Origin: Bedellia somnulentella
Lineage: Eukaryota; Arthropoda; Insecta; Lepidoptera; Bedelliidae
NCBI GenBank assembly: GCA_963576735.1
Contig: OY755178.1
Span: 10,726,001 to 10,790,000, forward strand
Direction of reading: 5' to 3'
DNA length: 64,000 nt
In this document: piece after piece, positions 24,028-35,574 of the stretch
How the letters are laid out: each line of letters opens with the position of its first letter
Numbering within the stretch: the stretch's first letter is position 1
The notes under the pieces: generated by a model
Database searches by the model: none
What the model was told of the DNA's origin: nothing
What the model saw: the letters and a program-made list of their open reading frames with translations, nothing else
Position numbers and translations under genes: made by a program

Positions 24028-24070
24028 AATATTTTTTCGAGCTCGACGCACGCGAGCTCGAAAAAATATT
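24028..24070. repeat. 18-bp palindrome with 7-nt loop
   Basis: Arms aatattttttcgagctcg and cgagctcgaaaaaatatt are exact reverse complements around acgcacg. The matching part of unit C (34549-34563) lacks it, so about 35 bp of hairpin DNA was gained in B or lost in C. Confidence 0.9.
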
Positions 24071-24948
24071 CCGCGACATTCGGTGAAACGTATGACTGTG
24101 TCGAAATTTTTCTTTCCTTTATTTATTCTTTATTTATTAGTAACTAGCTGTGCCCGCGACTTCGTTCGCGTGATTGTCGAGAACAAAAAAACGTCGTTTA
24201 GTTAAGAGTATATCACCTTTTTGAAATAAAATAAAGAACCAATGAAATCTAATGCGCACACTTATTGTGATGTAGGAACTATTGAGTATTTTATAATGAT
24301 ATTTAATTAATTACAGTAGCCATTATCCAGTTGAAATAATAAAAGGTCGTAACTGTGTGTATCTCATTTGAATTAGTGTTTATTTAGATACAGTTACAGG
24401 GTTAGCCGAAGATTAAGGATCGCTGCCTTGTACGATCCTAGCAGATCTGCATAATGCATCAATATATTTATAAAGCCCTTTTGTTTTTAACACTTCGGAA
24501 TTTTGCACATAGATCATATATCAATCCCGCCCGATTTCGGCCACAGCAAGTTCTGGTATCCGGCTATTAAGAGTGTGTTCATGTGCTCTCATGTGACTGA
24601 CATAGCCAATCTTTCCGACAAATGTTCTATGACGTATGTTGAAAAATCAGTACCCCTCCAATATATAGGTAGTTATTATTGATGGCCGCAGGTGGTCGGG
24701 CCTTGAGCTCATCACTCTTTGCTTCGAGCTCATCACGTCTTTTCCTTCCGAAAAGAAATATTAACCGGTTGACAGGAAGGGGGTGAAAACTAAATTACTA
24801 AATTTCACTCAAGAAAGAATAAAACAAACGGGGTAAGCTAAATAAAACCGCTCAAAAAAGGTACTTTACTATTATTAGGGTTTACGGTTGTTGGTTGTAC
24901 TATGATAATACATTGAATTAAATCGATTTATCAGTGGCATAATATGCA

Positions 24949-25203
24949 CTGTAGTAGCTGTGTAGTGTCGGCTTAGAATAGCACTACCCCATTTCTTCCG
25001 GTGGATGTACGTAAGAGGCGACTAACGGTATTGGGGGTTTTTAAGGGATTTTTGGGCGATGCGGTTGGAGACCCATTACCAACAACCTTTATTTTACCAT
25101 CTTTTCCCCACTCAATTTTCCAAAAGTGGCTGAGGAATTTCTAATTCCTTAGCTCAGGCTACCCCTTCATGGGATTTATAGTCGTGAGTATATGTATGTA
25201 TGT
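24949..25203 (+). mobile_element. SINE-like repeat, complete, with 10-bp TSD
   Basis: Full-length copy with flanking ATAATATGCA at 24939-24948 and 25204-25213. Among the best-preserved copies. Nested in the Helitron. Confidence 0.9.
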
Positions 25204-25311
25204 ATAATATGCAAATATAACTAAATTAAGGTTAGTCACTAAGGTCACTACATCATTTTAGTGTTAAAAAAAGTAGAACTTAAAAGATGTCTTATGTTTC
25301 TGGTGTTTAAT

Positions 25312-25556
25312 ACATACATACATACATATTCTCACGCCGTTAGTTTCCATTGGGGTAGGCAGAGACTATCGATCGCCACTTTGTACTTGACACTTTTTTT
25401 ATCGCCAATGTGGAAGGTAATGTTAGTAGAGGACGACCTCGGAGGACAGATTTGGATCAAATAGAAAACGTGCTCAAAAAGGCAGGTGTCCGCAGTATGA
25501 AGAATAAAAGAGCATGTATGAAAAGATTGATGGATGTAAACGAAGCCAGAGAGGTT
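25312..25556 (-). mobile_element. LINE insertion with 5' inversion (twin priming)
   Basis: 25312-25388 is the LINE 3' end on the minus strand (tail CATA repeats, ctcacgccgttagtttccat). 25400-25556 is LINE sequence about 6710-6865 on the plus strand. Opposite orientation of adjoining LINE segments with an exact 11-bp duplication TGGTGTTTAAT (25301-25311, 25557-25567) is the signature of twin-primed reverse transcription. It belongs to the family of 3437-6935. Confidence 0.9.
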
Positions 25557-26424
25557 TGGTGTTTAATGTAGACCAAAATTCAGTTTTTTATTATAAACGT
25601 TCACGAAAACTGGTTGTGAAGTGACGTGCATTTGAAGAATGGCTAAGAATTTCAAAATTATGCTCACCAAATTGGATTTATTAATAGGCAGACTATTTAC
25701 ATAATATATTAATATTAATAAGCCTAATTTAAGAAACTAAGTAAAGATAATATTTAAAAGCATTTCAGTTATTTTCATAGTCGGCGAATTCACTTGATAT
25801 TGGCAGCTTGTATTAATTTCGCCTAGCTTGTTTCCTGTAGCTTCTATTACTTTAACAGACTTTAAAATAAGGGGTTAAAGGGGCTAAAAAAATGCAAATT
25901 TTATTTTTGCTTTATTTTATTTTGGTTCTTTATTTTATTTTTGCACAACGCCATCTATCGGACTTTGGATTCCAACTATCAACATTAGTTCTATATTTAG
26001 ACTTAAGATGTCGTTGCAAGTACTATACTGAATTGCGTAACGTAATATTTTTCTTCTTGAACTCACAAAATTAATCATATCTTTTGATAGAGTGAACCGA
26101 TTTCGATGAAACAAAAACTAAGTTATACCTCAAGTTACGTTTAATTTTTGTATATAAACATTTTCAGCATTAAATTCGTAGATTTTACGTTTTGCGCGCA
26201 CAAACAAACATATAAACAGACAAACAGACAAACAGACAAAAAATTTAAAAATGATGGTAATGGGTTCTGTTACTTATCTGTTCACACGCTGGCTATTTTT
26301 TTTTTCAATTTCTTCAATGTACAAAAATTACTTTTCTACAGATTTATTATATGTATAGATAATCCCTACATGAGGTTTTCATGAACAAAAAGATTTAAAT
26401 TATGAAACGTATGACACCCGAATA

Positions 26425-26505
26425 TGAAATACGTTATTGCACATCACAAAATAAAGATATATATAATTTCAGAACAAAAGTGCAATTGGCGGTCTTATCA
26501 CTAAA
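26425..26505 (-). mobile_element. LINE 3' tail fragment (jockey/CR1-like)
   Basis: The ttattgcacatcacaaaata to tggcggtcttatcactaaaa block, an ancestral landmark of the array. It follows directly after the unoccupied Harbinger target at 26421-26427. Confidence 0.75.
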
Positions 26506-27257
26506 AGAAAACTAAATTTTACACAATCACACAATTGGACATAGAGCAGTAAAGTTACAAAAATAATTAATCGACTATATCTTATTAATTTTATTCAGTA
26601 ACCTTGATTTTTCAAATTATAATATAGCCTAGTATTGACGTTCCCTTTTCATCTTAAATTTTAAAAATATTCGGGCAAAAACATTTCACGTAATTTTAGC
26701 TTGTTCCCAGGACCGTAAGTAATGTTTACGAAAATGCGACGAAGTGCGAACCGAAAATATAACAAAAAGCAGAAGGAAGCCGTTCCTATTATGTGGCCTG
26801 ATTTATGCTAGTTATACCCAGAATAGTGGAAAAATATATTTGCAAACACAACATGTACCATTTTATCATTTTATCAAACCCTTTTTTCTTTAAAAGGAAT
26901 TTTTTTGAAAGTGTGGTTTTTCGGTTCTAAGTTTTTAAGACAGAATCAACACATAAATATTTAAAGAAGATTATATTGCATCCCACACCACTGAAAATTA
27001 CAAAATACAAGCAGATCTCTGTATTGCAATACTGTTTCAAAGAATCATACTTGTCTTAACTTATTCAGTTTGGCCCTACAAAAATAACAAAAACACTTAT
27101 CTTTTATGATCGCTTTGCATTATATTGAAATCAGAAATGTAAATACCTAAAATACACGTCTTTGATTACAAGAAGGGCTAGCATGAGATGCAAAAAAATA
27201 TTTATCTCAAAAGGTAAGGGCTATTTTAGACAAACACTTCATGGTATAATGGTATTT

Positions 27258-27392
27258 TAATAAGCAAAGGAAAATAAGGGCATGTTTGAAAGATTTATGC
27301 ATATGAAGCTTGAGAGGTTTCCCAGGATCATACAAAGTGACAATTGACTCTACCTACCCCCACGGGACCTAGTGGCATAAGTTTATTTATGT
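27258..27392 (+). mobile_element. Decayed LINE 3' fragment
   Basis: Similar to LINE 6800-6930: gggcatgtttgaaagattta, gaggtttcccaggatcatac, then acctagtggcataagt. Old, 5'-truncated. Confidence 0.6.
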
Positions 27393-30146
27393 AGGACCCC
27401 AGTTCTTCCACGGATCTCCTCGTTGTTAATTTGATCGCTTAGTGAAACTCCTAACATAGCCCTCTCTCTTGCCTGTTGAGTGATTTTGAGCCATCGGATG
27501 ACAGCCATTTTTGAAGTGTTAACAGCAACACACATTGGTCAAAGACCTTCAAGTCTTAAGACCCCACGGAATTTTGGACGAAAAGATATGGCGCAGCATC
27601 CCGAACGCTACCCCTCCGAGCTAGATTCTTACTGTTATTTGTCACTTAATATTAATTTTTAGATGATTTTGATGCATCTATTTGTCGCTCTGATCAATAT
27701 AGAGCCAAAACTTCGACGCTATAATTATTTTCCTTTGGTATTAAATATTGTTATATAGTTAGCTATTACAAACTATCTGTTTTTGTTATATAAGTCCAGA
27801 TACGAGTAGCCTAAGTTCATGCACTAAGAGATTCTGTGTTAGTATTAGACATATTTGCGATGCAATATAATGTAAAACTTTATTGGAAATCAAATTCAAT
27901 ATTAAAGAATATGATAAAAAAACATTTATTGCACCGCATCGTTAAAATAGTTACCTGTCAGTGTGTATTGAATACAAGTATAATTGGCGGAATTATCATT
28001 AAAAACTATTATACATTTTTTTTCCTTCAAATGTGAAGTATTGAATTGTATTTATAAAAGCTCATATGTATATCTCCAACAACTGACCCATGCTCAATAG
28101 AGTTATGTTATAAGGCCATAAGGCACCATACTAGTGCATGAATATGGTGATAAACTTTAATAACTACTACGTTGATGGTAGCTGAAACTAACGCGCCTTT
28201 TGAAGCACGAATTCTTGGTTTTCGGATAATCACGTGTATCAGCTTCGTACCAAAATTTCCTATCTAATGATATCAAACAAATCAAAATTGAGAATTCACC
28301 CCTCGGGAATGTAACCCTTAACTTCCGATTTAATAACCATTGGAACACAGGTGAAGTACTCTATTATAGATGACTAAAATATAGTACCATAGTAGTGGCT
28401 ATATTTTCGCGAGGTCAGCGGCAGGTGCAGGTCAGTTGTTACCGCAATACCGAGTGTAGAAACATACATTCATCATTTATTTTGAAACCAACCTTTCCTG
28501 TTTGCTTCCGAACTAAATGCTGAATCCTTTATGTTGTTTAACAATTTAATTTCTGGGTAAACAGCATTCCTAAGAAATGTTTTGTAATTCGTTTTCTTTC
28601 GTTTTTGCATTTTCATCTTTTGTGGAAATAGCACTTACTAGTAAATGCTTTGTATCGTTTCAATCCGATTAGTGTAAGTATAGGCATAGCAAGAAATCTT
28701 GATTTCCTACTTTTTCTTGCCTATCTTTGTTTGAAACACAGATAATATAATCTACTACTAAACTCTCCACGGGCGAACCGACTCGCACTTCGCCAATTCA
28801 ATCTATCTTAGAGTTTGATTTTTATATTCAAATTAAATGGAAACTATTTTAAGGCATACAACTTCTAAAGTCCTTTGTTATCTTTGTTTATTTTTTTATG
28901 CTTATTATGCAGTCATTATTTTCAACACTAAATGTTTGTTTTCAAAATTTGAAAGGTTGGATTACTTACAATTTTTTTTCGACACATTCACCTGTTTTCA
29001 GAATTTGCTTAGTCATATTATTTGGTGATAATGTTCGGTTGAATCTCTCCAATTTTACGTATATTATTTGCTTATAACTTTAAATCGTTACCATTTGTTT
29101 TTTTATATAGAATTAGGTCTTTATCAAACTGAAATTGTAGAAAAATAGTAATCTGTTTGTTAAATATCATTTTGCTTCGTATACAACGTATAGATATTGA
29201 TGAAATCATTGTTAATTCACAGCAGGCTTTGGATAAAAACTTATAATAAGGACTCCATGAAGTAAATACTTCGTGATTAGATGTGAATCCATACAAAGCC
29301 GCTTGCCGCCTATTACAGTTGCTAAAAAGAAAAGATGATTAACAATAACCTTCATTTATTAAATTGAAATAAGCCTTTTGACAAGCAGTTTGTTTTTGTA
29401 ATTTTGGCAAAAAAATAAGCTAGAGGAGTTTGTCAAGATCGACAAAGTTGCGGTAAACTACCGTAATGCGAACTAATGACGTTAAAAGTTTGTGATACAA
29501 TATATATCATAAAGTTTAACCATGCTTGCTTTATTTATTTACCCGGAAGTAACAATGTAGAAGCAATATAAAATTGATAGCTCATATTTCAATACGTGAT
29601 AGTACATAAATATATCCAAAAGCAGTAACAGAAGTTGATTCGGAACCGCGAATAATAGAGTTTAAAATTTATAAAGACGTTGAATTTGAAACGTTTTCGA
29701 ACAATGTAAGGTTAGTTTTATCAACGACTTTATCGGCGACGGTTTTCCACTAAATTTCACCGACAGCGCGCGCTTTGTGGAATTTGTATTCTCGTTTTCT
29801 TTGAATTTATAAAAGTACATTAAAATGGAGATACCTGATAAATATCATAAAACTTGACTAACAATTAAGCAGTAATCGCTTTCAACTGTACACTTATTGA
29901 ATATATGGCACATTATTTACGGCGCGTGGATTTGGACACTAAATTCACTCACATCACTATTCTTATTTTTGAAACCGAATAATGTCTTGGCTGTTAAAGA
30001 TGAGGGAAAATAAGTTGTACTAACTAAGTCATGTGACAATGTTTCGTACCATATTTCGGCCCAATCACGTGAGTAAACTGGAAAAGCAAAACTTTGGGTA
30101 ATCTAAACAGCAGGTGACATTGTCACGCGCCAGACGAAGTGACGAC

Positions 30147-30372
30147 GTCCGTGGCCGAGTGGGTAGGTGACTACCTTCTCGGTCTGGAGGTGGTGGGTTC
30201 GATCCTCGCTGAGAGCAACGATTATGCGATGAGTATAAATAATTGTTTCTTATTCTTGTATGCTACTAAAATGTGTATTATATAGTATTAAATGTATTGT
30301 AGTTAAGTATCCCAAAATACAACATATTTTTGGGTAACTACGGTACGGGTACTTACGGCTAACTTGATCTGT
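30147..30372 (+). mobile_element. tRNA-derived SINE (family S2), unit B copy
   Basis: Same insertion as 17541-17740 (identical head, A and B boxes), inherited with the array unit. It has a small extra stretch (tacggtacgggtacttac) near 30340 not seen in unit A. Confidence 0.8.
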
Positions 30373-31257
30373 GAGATATAAATATTAGTAGCTTATTTAT
30401 AAATATTAGTAGGTAGCTTCAAACCCCTTCAAGGATATACATTATGAACGTTTGAGTTTAAGTATAGTTCGGAGCAGTTTATCGCGTTAAGACGGACAAA
30501 GAGGCTTCTCAGGGGACTTCTTTTTATAATATGTAATGAAAAAAATAAAATCGGCAAACGTAACCGGAACTAAGAATGTATGCATGGATGTTTTAGCTTA
30601 TCGAAGACGGAGATCGGAATCAAAGTTTATATTACAATATCTTTATATGTTACTAATAAACTTTTATATCATATAGGCTTTGTTGCCTGCAATAAATTAT
30701 TTTATAATCATAGAATTGCGCTACCTTTCTCATTCAAATCAACTTATACTTTAGATTAATCTTAAGCGTTGAAGGAGGTAATAAATAATAAGAAGTTTAA
30801 AAAACAGTTTTCATTCCCAAGAGATTTTGTTTAAAGAGCTGTTGAAATAAAACTTATTTGTGTACAGAAATTTAAGTTCATTAACTGCAGAGAATGTTTT
30901 CATTAAATCCATCTGTATTCATCTTTGACTCAATGTCGGAGATGTAACAAATTAAATAAAGAATAAATGCGGCCCTTCCACCCATTCCATTGAATTCTTT
31001 CAGGTGCTAAATATCTTTTTGTACCTATTATACTAAACTTATAAATGGAGATTGTATAATGAACGTGTTAGTACTTATAACCTTGTCCAAATCTATAGCG
31101 ATTACTTGCAAAATTATTGTTTTCGGCTCTTTGACGCATGTAATTGCAAGTACAAAATCTCTTTAGCCAGCAAAAAGGATAGATAATAATTTATTTTATA
31201 TTACCAAAAATTGTTAATGACATCTAAAGTCGGGAAACAGTAGTCGAAGAATGGTAA

Positions 31258-31378
31258 TCTATACTTATAATAAATCTGTAGAGAGGTCAATTCTGTACAT
31301 GAAATATATTTTCAAAATAACTATCAGGGGTTGATTAGTGATCGATACTGATGCCAAAAATGCAATCAGTGAAATTTT

Positions 31379-31414
<36 letters not shown>

Positions 31415-32223
31415 GGTTTGTACGGTCCTTATGGAAACAAAAACTACTCGACGGATTCTAACGAAACTTGGTACAATTATTCTTCATACTCCTGCGCAGG
31501 TTTTTGTATACTTTCCAGCAGAGTAGTAAAGGGGAATTTTGGGAAATTTTGGGAAAACGGGAGAAGTTACTCCATTTTTTAAGCTTACGTCGCGTGTGCA
31601 GCCTTAATGGTTAAACTTACATAGAAATCATGTATGACGAAAAAATTTTGCATAAAATTATCTAAAAAAAAACCGAGACAGTTTATGTCTATCTTTTACG
31701 GTTGACTCACAATAACACGTGTAATTCCTGATAGCTTAGCAGTTCGGAACATTCTGATTATATTTGTTTACTTTTACGTTTGTAAACCTCTCACTCATCC
31801 CTAATTTAAAAAAGGTAACATTATTACCTATTCAATAAAAAAAGAATCATAGAAATCGGTAGAAAAACACCGAAATTATACATAAAATAAGCCAGCGCGC
31901 CCGTGACCAAAACCAAATCTTTATGTATAACATACTAGATGGTGCCAGTAGTTGCATCCTACATCACGTAATGATTTATTTTTCAGATTGTTATAAATAC
32001 TTCATAGCGTTTTATTCCAAAATTTGCTATTTAATGGAAATACTGAACCATTCATTAAAGCGCATTCAAAATCACCAAACTACTCTGTTTAGGGAGTGCT
32101 ATAAATTAAATAAATTGAAAACATTGCGCTGAATTTCACAATGCTTAAGCAGGGACTGAAGAAAGAAACCTCAGATATTTAAAAAAACAACGCTACCCGT
32201 GCGAAGCTGGGACGATCCACTAG
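31258..32223 (+). mobile_element. Non-autonomous Helitron, complete
   Basis: Starts TCTATACTTATAATAAATC after host A (31257). It ends with a hairpin-like acccgtgcgaagctgggacg, then ccactag (CTAG at 32220-32223) before host T. Unit A has the unoccupied sequence aatggtaatataaatgagat at 18606-18625. It contains a (TGTC)n tract at about 31379-31416 and no Rep/helicase gene. A 62-codon ORF across the microsatellite is not a gene. Confidence 0.92.
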
Positions 32224-32517
32224 TAAGATAATAAGAGAATAAGATATGGTAATAAGAAATGAGATAGGTAGTTCAATCCACAAAGACCCCACTTTATTAC
32301 GTTCGCATTTTTTATTATGAATCTTATGCTTTGACACGATTGGCCATTTTTTTGTGTGTATATATCCACAAAGATAAATAAACTAACCGTAAAAAAAATA
32401 AGCCTTTTTTTACACTTAATATAAAAGATTAGAGGAAAGGGTGTGTTGTCACTAATTGAATCATTAGTTAAACTTCAACATAATACAACCAGCAAAACTA
32501 TCATACCTACTTAATAT

Positions 32518-32745
32518 ATATAAATCCTAAAAAGGGGTTGGCCGAGCTAAGCCCGAGCACCATGAACTTCATAAATTTACCAAGTTTTAGAGGCTGATAG
32601 AGGAAAAGATGGTTAAATATAGAATTGTTGGTGCTAGCTTTCAAGGAACAGTGCCAAAAGCAATTATAAAAAGCCCAAAAATATGAGTCACCAATGACAC
32701 CCATAGAAAGACATAGGATAGTGTAATTCTAGACCGATGAATAAA
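32518..32745 (-). mobile_element. Diverged relative of the SINE-like family (unit B)
   Basis: Counterpart of 18880-19118 in unit A. Confidence 0.65.
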
Positions 32746-33094
32746 AGCGTACCAAAACAGTTTCATAATCAAAGATTTAAACGATTAAACGATCAAAGTG
32801 ATGAAGAATATTAAATTAAAAATTAATGAAAATCGGCGAGCGTATCTATTTTCGAGAATTTGGTTAAAATACGGCAGTGCAGCTTGCATGATCCTGATTT
32901 AAATGCAAAGCTTCGGAATCGAAAAGCGACGATAAAATTCATTTATTTACGCGGACTCTGTGCGAATGCGCTATGTTACATCTTGAGCCATTTGTATAAT
33001 ATGTTATTCTAAGGTAAACCACTAACGCTCACAATTAATTCCGAATAGGGACAGACAGTAATTCTTAAACCACTTTAGCAGTTTCATTGAAATA

Positions 33095-33345
33095 TAGCTG
33101 TTTACTGTTGGCTTAGAATAGCACTACCCTATTTCTTCCGTTGGGTGTACGTAAGAGGCGACTAACGGTATTGGAGCTTTATAGGGATTTTTGGGCGATG
33201 CGGTTGGAGGCCCATAACCAACAACTTTTATTTTATCATCTTCCTCACGCAACTTCCAAAAGTAGCTGAGGAATTTCTAATTCCTTAGCTCTGGCTACCC
33301 CTTCTAGGGATTTATAGCCGTGAGTATAGTATGTATGTAATTAAT
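33095..33345 (+). mobile_element. SINE-like repeat, uninterrupted
   Basis: Complete copy (ggcttagaatagcactaccc to gccgtgagtatagtatgtat). It is the empty-site counterpart of the LINE-interrupted copy at 19425-19497/20743. Confidence 0.85.
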
Positions 33346-34784
33346 ACATAAAAACTTTTTTTTTGTTTTTTTACTTTTTTATATATTTCCATAGATAAAA
33401 CAATTGTGCCAGAATCACATAAAAATTACCGATACATTTCAAATAATGATATGTTTCTTATATTTCACGGGAATCAAAATTACTAATCACTTGACCTTTA
33501 CATTAAGTGGGACTACTAACTACCATTCATATTTAAAAGACGGTTTATTTGAGGTATCTCTACAACTAATCAAGTACAGTTTCTGTATAAAGCAAGTTCA
33601 ACTTGCACTATTTTTTAAGTTTCATGTCGAGAAATAAGAACGAAACGTTCAAAATAAATGCAATACGCTTTAATCTTCCGAAATGCTGGGATTCAATTAA
33701 ATGCAAATGATAGATGGTAATCAAGCTACAAAATTTTCTACATAACTGATTGAATTCGTGTCACATTAAAAACAACGAAAGTATTAGTTTTCGCTCAAAC
33801 TTTCAGGTTTTTAAGAGATAATCTTATTTTAAGTTTTGTTTGTTATAAAATAAGAGGTTATGGTTTATAGTCTGTCACAAAAGAACATTCATTTGCTTTG
33901 CTCTTCACAACCACTGTACATGAACAGATAACAGAAAGAACAAAACTACAACAGTTTTCAATTATCGCTAATCTTCCATTCAGTTTTAGTCCTGAGAAGT
34001 CGATCAAAGCGCACTACTGTGTCTATCAACTGTTCGATGTGTATTTGCCGACCTATACACTGCTGTAGTATAACAGCACTTTGCAAACTAGACTGAGGCA
34101 ACATAATTAGAATTTCGTGTATCTCAGTGCATGTAAGATTGTGGAATTACATATTCTGTTAGTACTGACACTTGAGTCCTCGTGTCTGTATTTCCAGTTT
34201 GATACTATGTTTCTCATACATTTTTAATACGAGAATGTTTTATGGTAATGTTACTTTTTTACTTTGTGAATAAATTGACTCTCAAGTTCTGGTTTTAAAA
34301 AGCATGTTTTTCGCATAGACTACCTCATCTTACTAAGGACTTGCGTAGGTGTTATGCTTTGAAATTATTCTACACAAAAATTTTAAGTAAAGCATTTTAC
34401 GTTAATTAATCTTTCCCCCAGATTAATTAATCTGCTATTCAAACTGATAAACCATACGAAATATTTTCGGTGAAACGTGATTCGCGCCAACGTCTTTCGA
34501 GCTGGTGGTTTTCGAATTCACGTACTTTCGAGCTGGCGTACCACTCAAATATTTCTTCCGCGACATTCGGTGAAACGTATGACACCCGAATATAAGGCTG
34601 GTTTTATAGTGCCGCTTTCGCCAGCGCGGTTGATACGCGTCGCGGGTGACGAGCTTTGAGTGCCTTAGATCGTTACATAGTAAAATAAACCGCGCGAATG
34701 GCCCGCGCTGACGGTATTTCGGCCGCGCCTTTCAACCGCGCGCGGGCAAGGAGCTACAGTGTCCAGTGTGCGTTACACAGTCTA

Positions 34785-35515
34785 GGCTTGGGTAGATCCA
34801 GCTCCGCGAGGGGATTCGAATCACCAGGTTCAGGCTCAGTTCCGGTACTGAATCCTCTTAACCGGGCCGGACCGCTTATCGAATCCGGCTCGGTTAAGAA
34901 ATTCGGAACTGAATCAAACAACCAAAAAATACCACGCTTACTTCGCGGAACGTAACGATTGCTGTTGACATACATGTAAAAATAAATTAACTCATATGTA
35001 TAATGATTCTGTTTGTGTACAGGCTAGGTTCGCTAACATACAAATATCCATATGTAAAAAAAATAATAATATTTAGCAACATCTTAACAACATCTTATAA
35101 CAATATCTACACATAAATATATGCAAATCAGAAAGTTACACAACATAAAACACTATCGTATTTATAATATCACAATAAACACCATTATTTATGAAAAGAT
35201 TGATAAATCTATTCAACGAAATTGCCAAACAAAGAACACAAAAGGGCAACTTTCTGTCCGTCTCTGTCTCCCGAGTTCAAATTGTATTACATTCTTGTCT
35301 CGCTCTCACATTCAGCAAGCAAAGCAAATGTAACGGTAATAATCGAACCGATCCTGAACCTGATGCCTGAGCCTGTTGTTCGAAAACAATAAAACCGAGC
35401 CGGTGCGGAGCGGCCCGGTTAAGCGAACCTGCACCTGATAAGAAAGAGTGGGGCCGGTTAGGCCAATCAGGCTCACGCAGGGATTCGAATCATTTGAATC
35501 CACCGAGCCGGACCT
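34785..35515. repeat. GC-rich imperfect foldback in the Harbinger left arm
   Basis: Blocks aggttcaggctca, cttaaccgggccggaccgct and ccggctcggtt at 34828-34895 recur as reverse complements at 35350-35440 (gaacctgatgcctgagcc, aaccgagccgg, cggcccggttaag). The region precedes the MADF start codon and is much more GC-rich than its surroundings. Arms are imperfect. Confidence 0.55.
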
Positions 35516-35574
35516 ACACACGGCTAACACAGTCACGCCGATCGGACGCGCGCATGTGTACTGTCGCCGCCAAA

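Larger units (their letters stand above)
24144..26359 (-). mobile_element. Non-autonomous Helitron
   Basis: On the minus strand it starts with TCTATACATATAATAAATC at 26359 and ends at 24144 in a hairpin (cgcgaacgaagtcgcg) followed by ggcacagctag, the Helitron CTAG end. It is inserted between A and T without duplication. The intact SINE tail at 59441-59460 (ttagtaataatccccaca) is the empty site. No Rep/helicase coding sequence. It contains a SINE-like repeat and a twin-primed LINE as later insertions. Confidence 0.88.
24097..26402 (+). mobile_element. 5'-truncated SINE (family S3) split by a Helitron
   Basis: SINE parts at 24097-24143 (tgtgtcgaaatttttctttc and on) and 26360-26402 (taatccctacatgaggtttt and on) match the intact S3 copy at 59712-59803. 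A 13-bp duplication TGAAACGTATGAC lies at 24084-24096 and 26403-26415. The unoccupied target is in unit C at 34571-34583, upstream of the Harbinger. Confidence 0.9.
23926..34430. repeat. Unit B of the complex tandem array
   Basis: Starts with the ctgataaaccataca / cggtgaaacgtgatccgcgc block, which recurs at 34445 at the start of unit C. It then carries all landmarks in the order of unit A: 26430, 26660, 26985, 28390, 29550, 29868, 30147, 32822, 33405, 33850, 33990. Insertions specific to this unit are the SINE+Helitron complex at 24097-26402 and the Helitron at 31258-32223. Confidence 0.85.

Noticed and set aside
24949..25203. tRNA-derived origin for the SINE-like family
   Set aside because: No convincing A/B boxes in the head, and both ends match the LINE, so derivation from LINE ends fits better.
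31379..31416. CRISPR-like array
   Set aside because: A simple TGTC microsatellite without spacers, in a eukaryotic element.
31338..31526. 62-codon ORF over the TGTC microsatellite
   Set aside because: Repeat-encoded CLSVCLSVCLSV translation inside a Helitron; the family's other copies do not keep the frame.
34698..34955. GC-rich ORFs on both strands near the Harbinger left end
   Set aside because: They overlap in opposite strands, coincide with the GC-rich foldback and have no recognisable domain; high GC alone keeps frames open.
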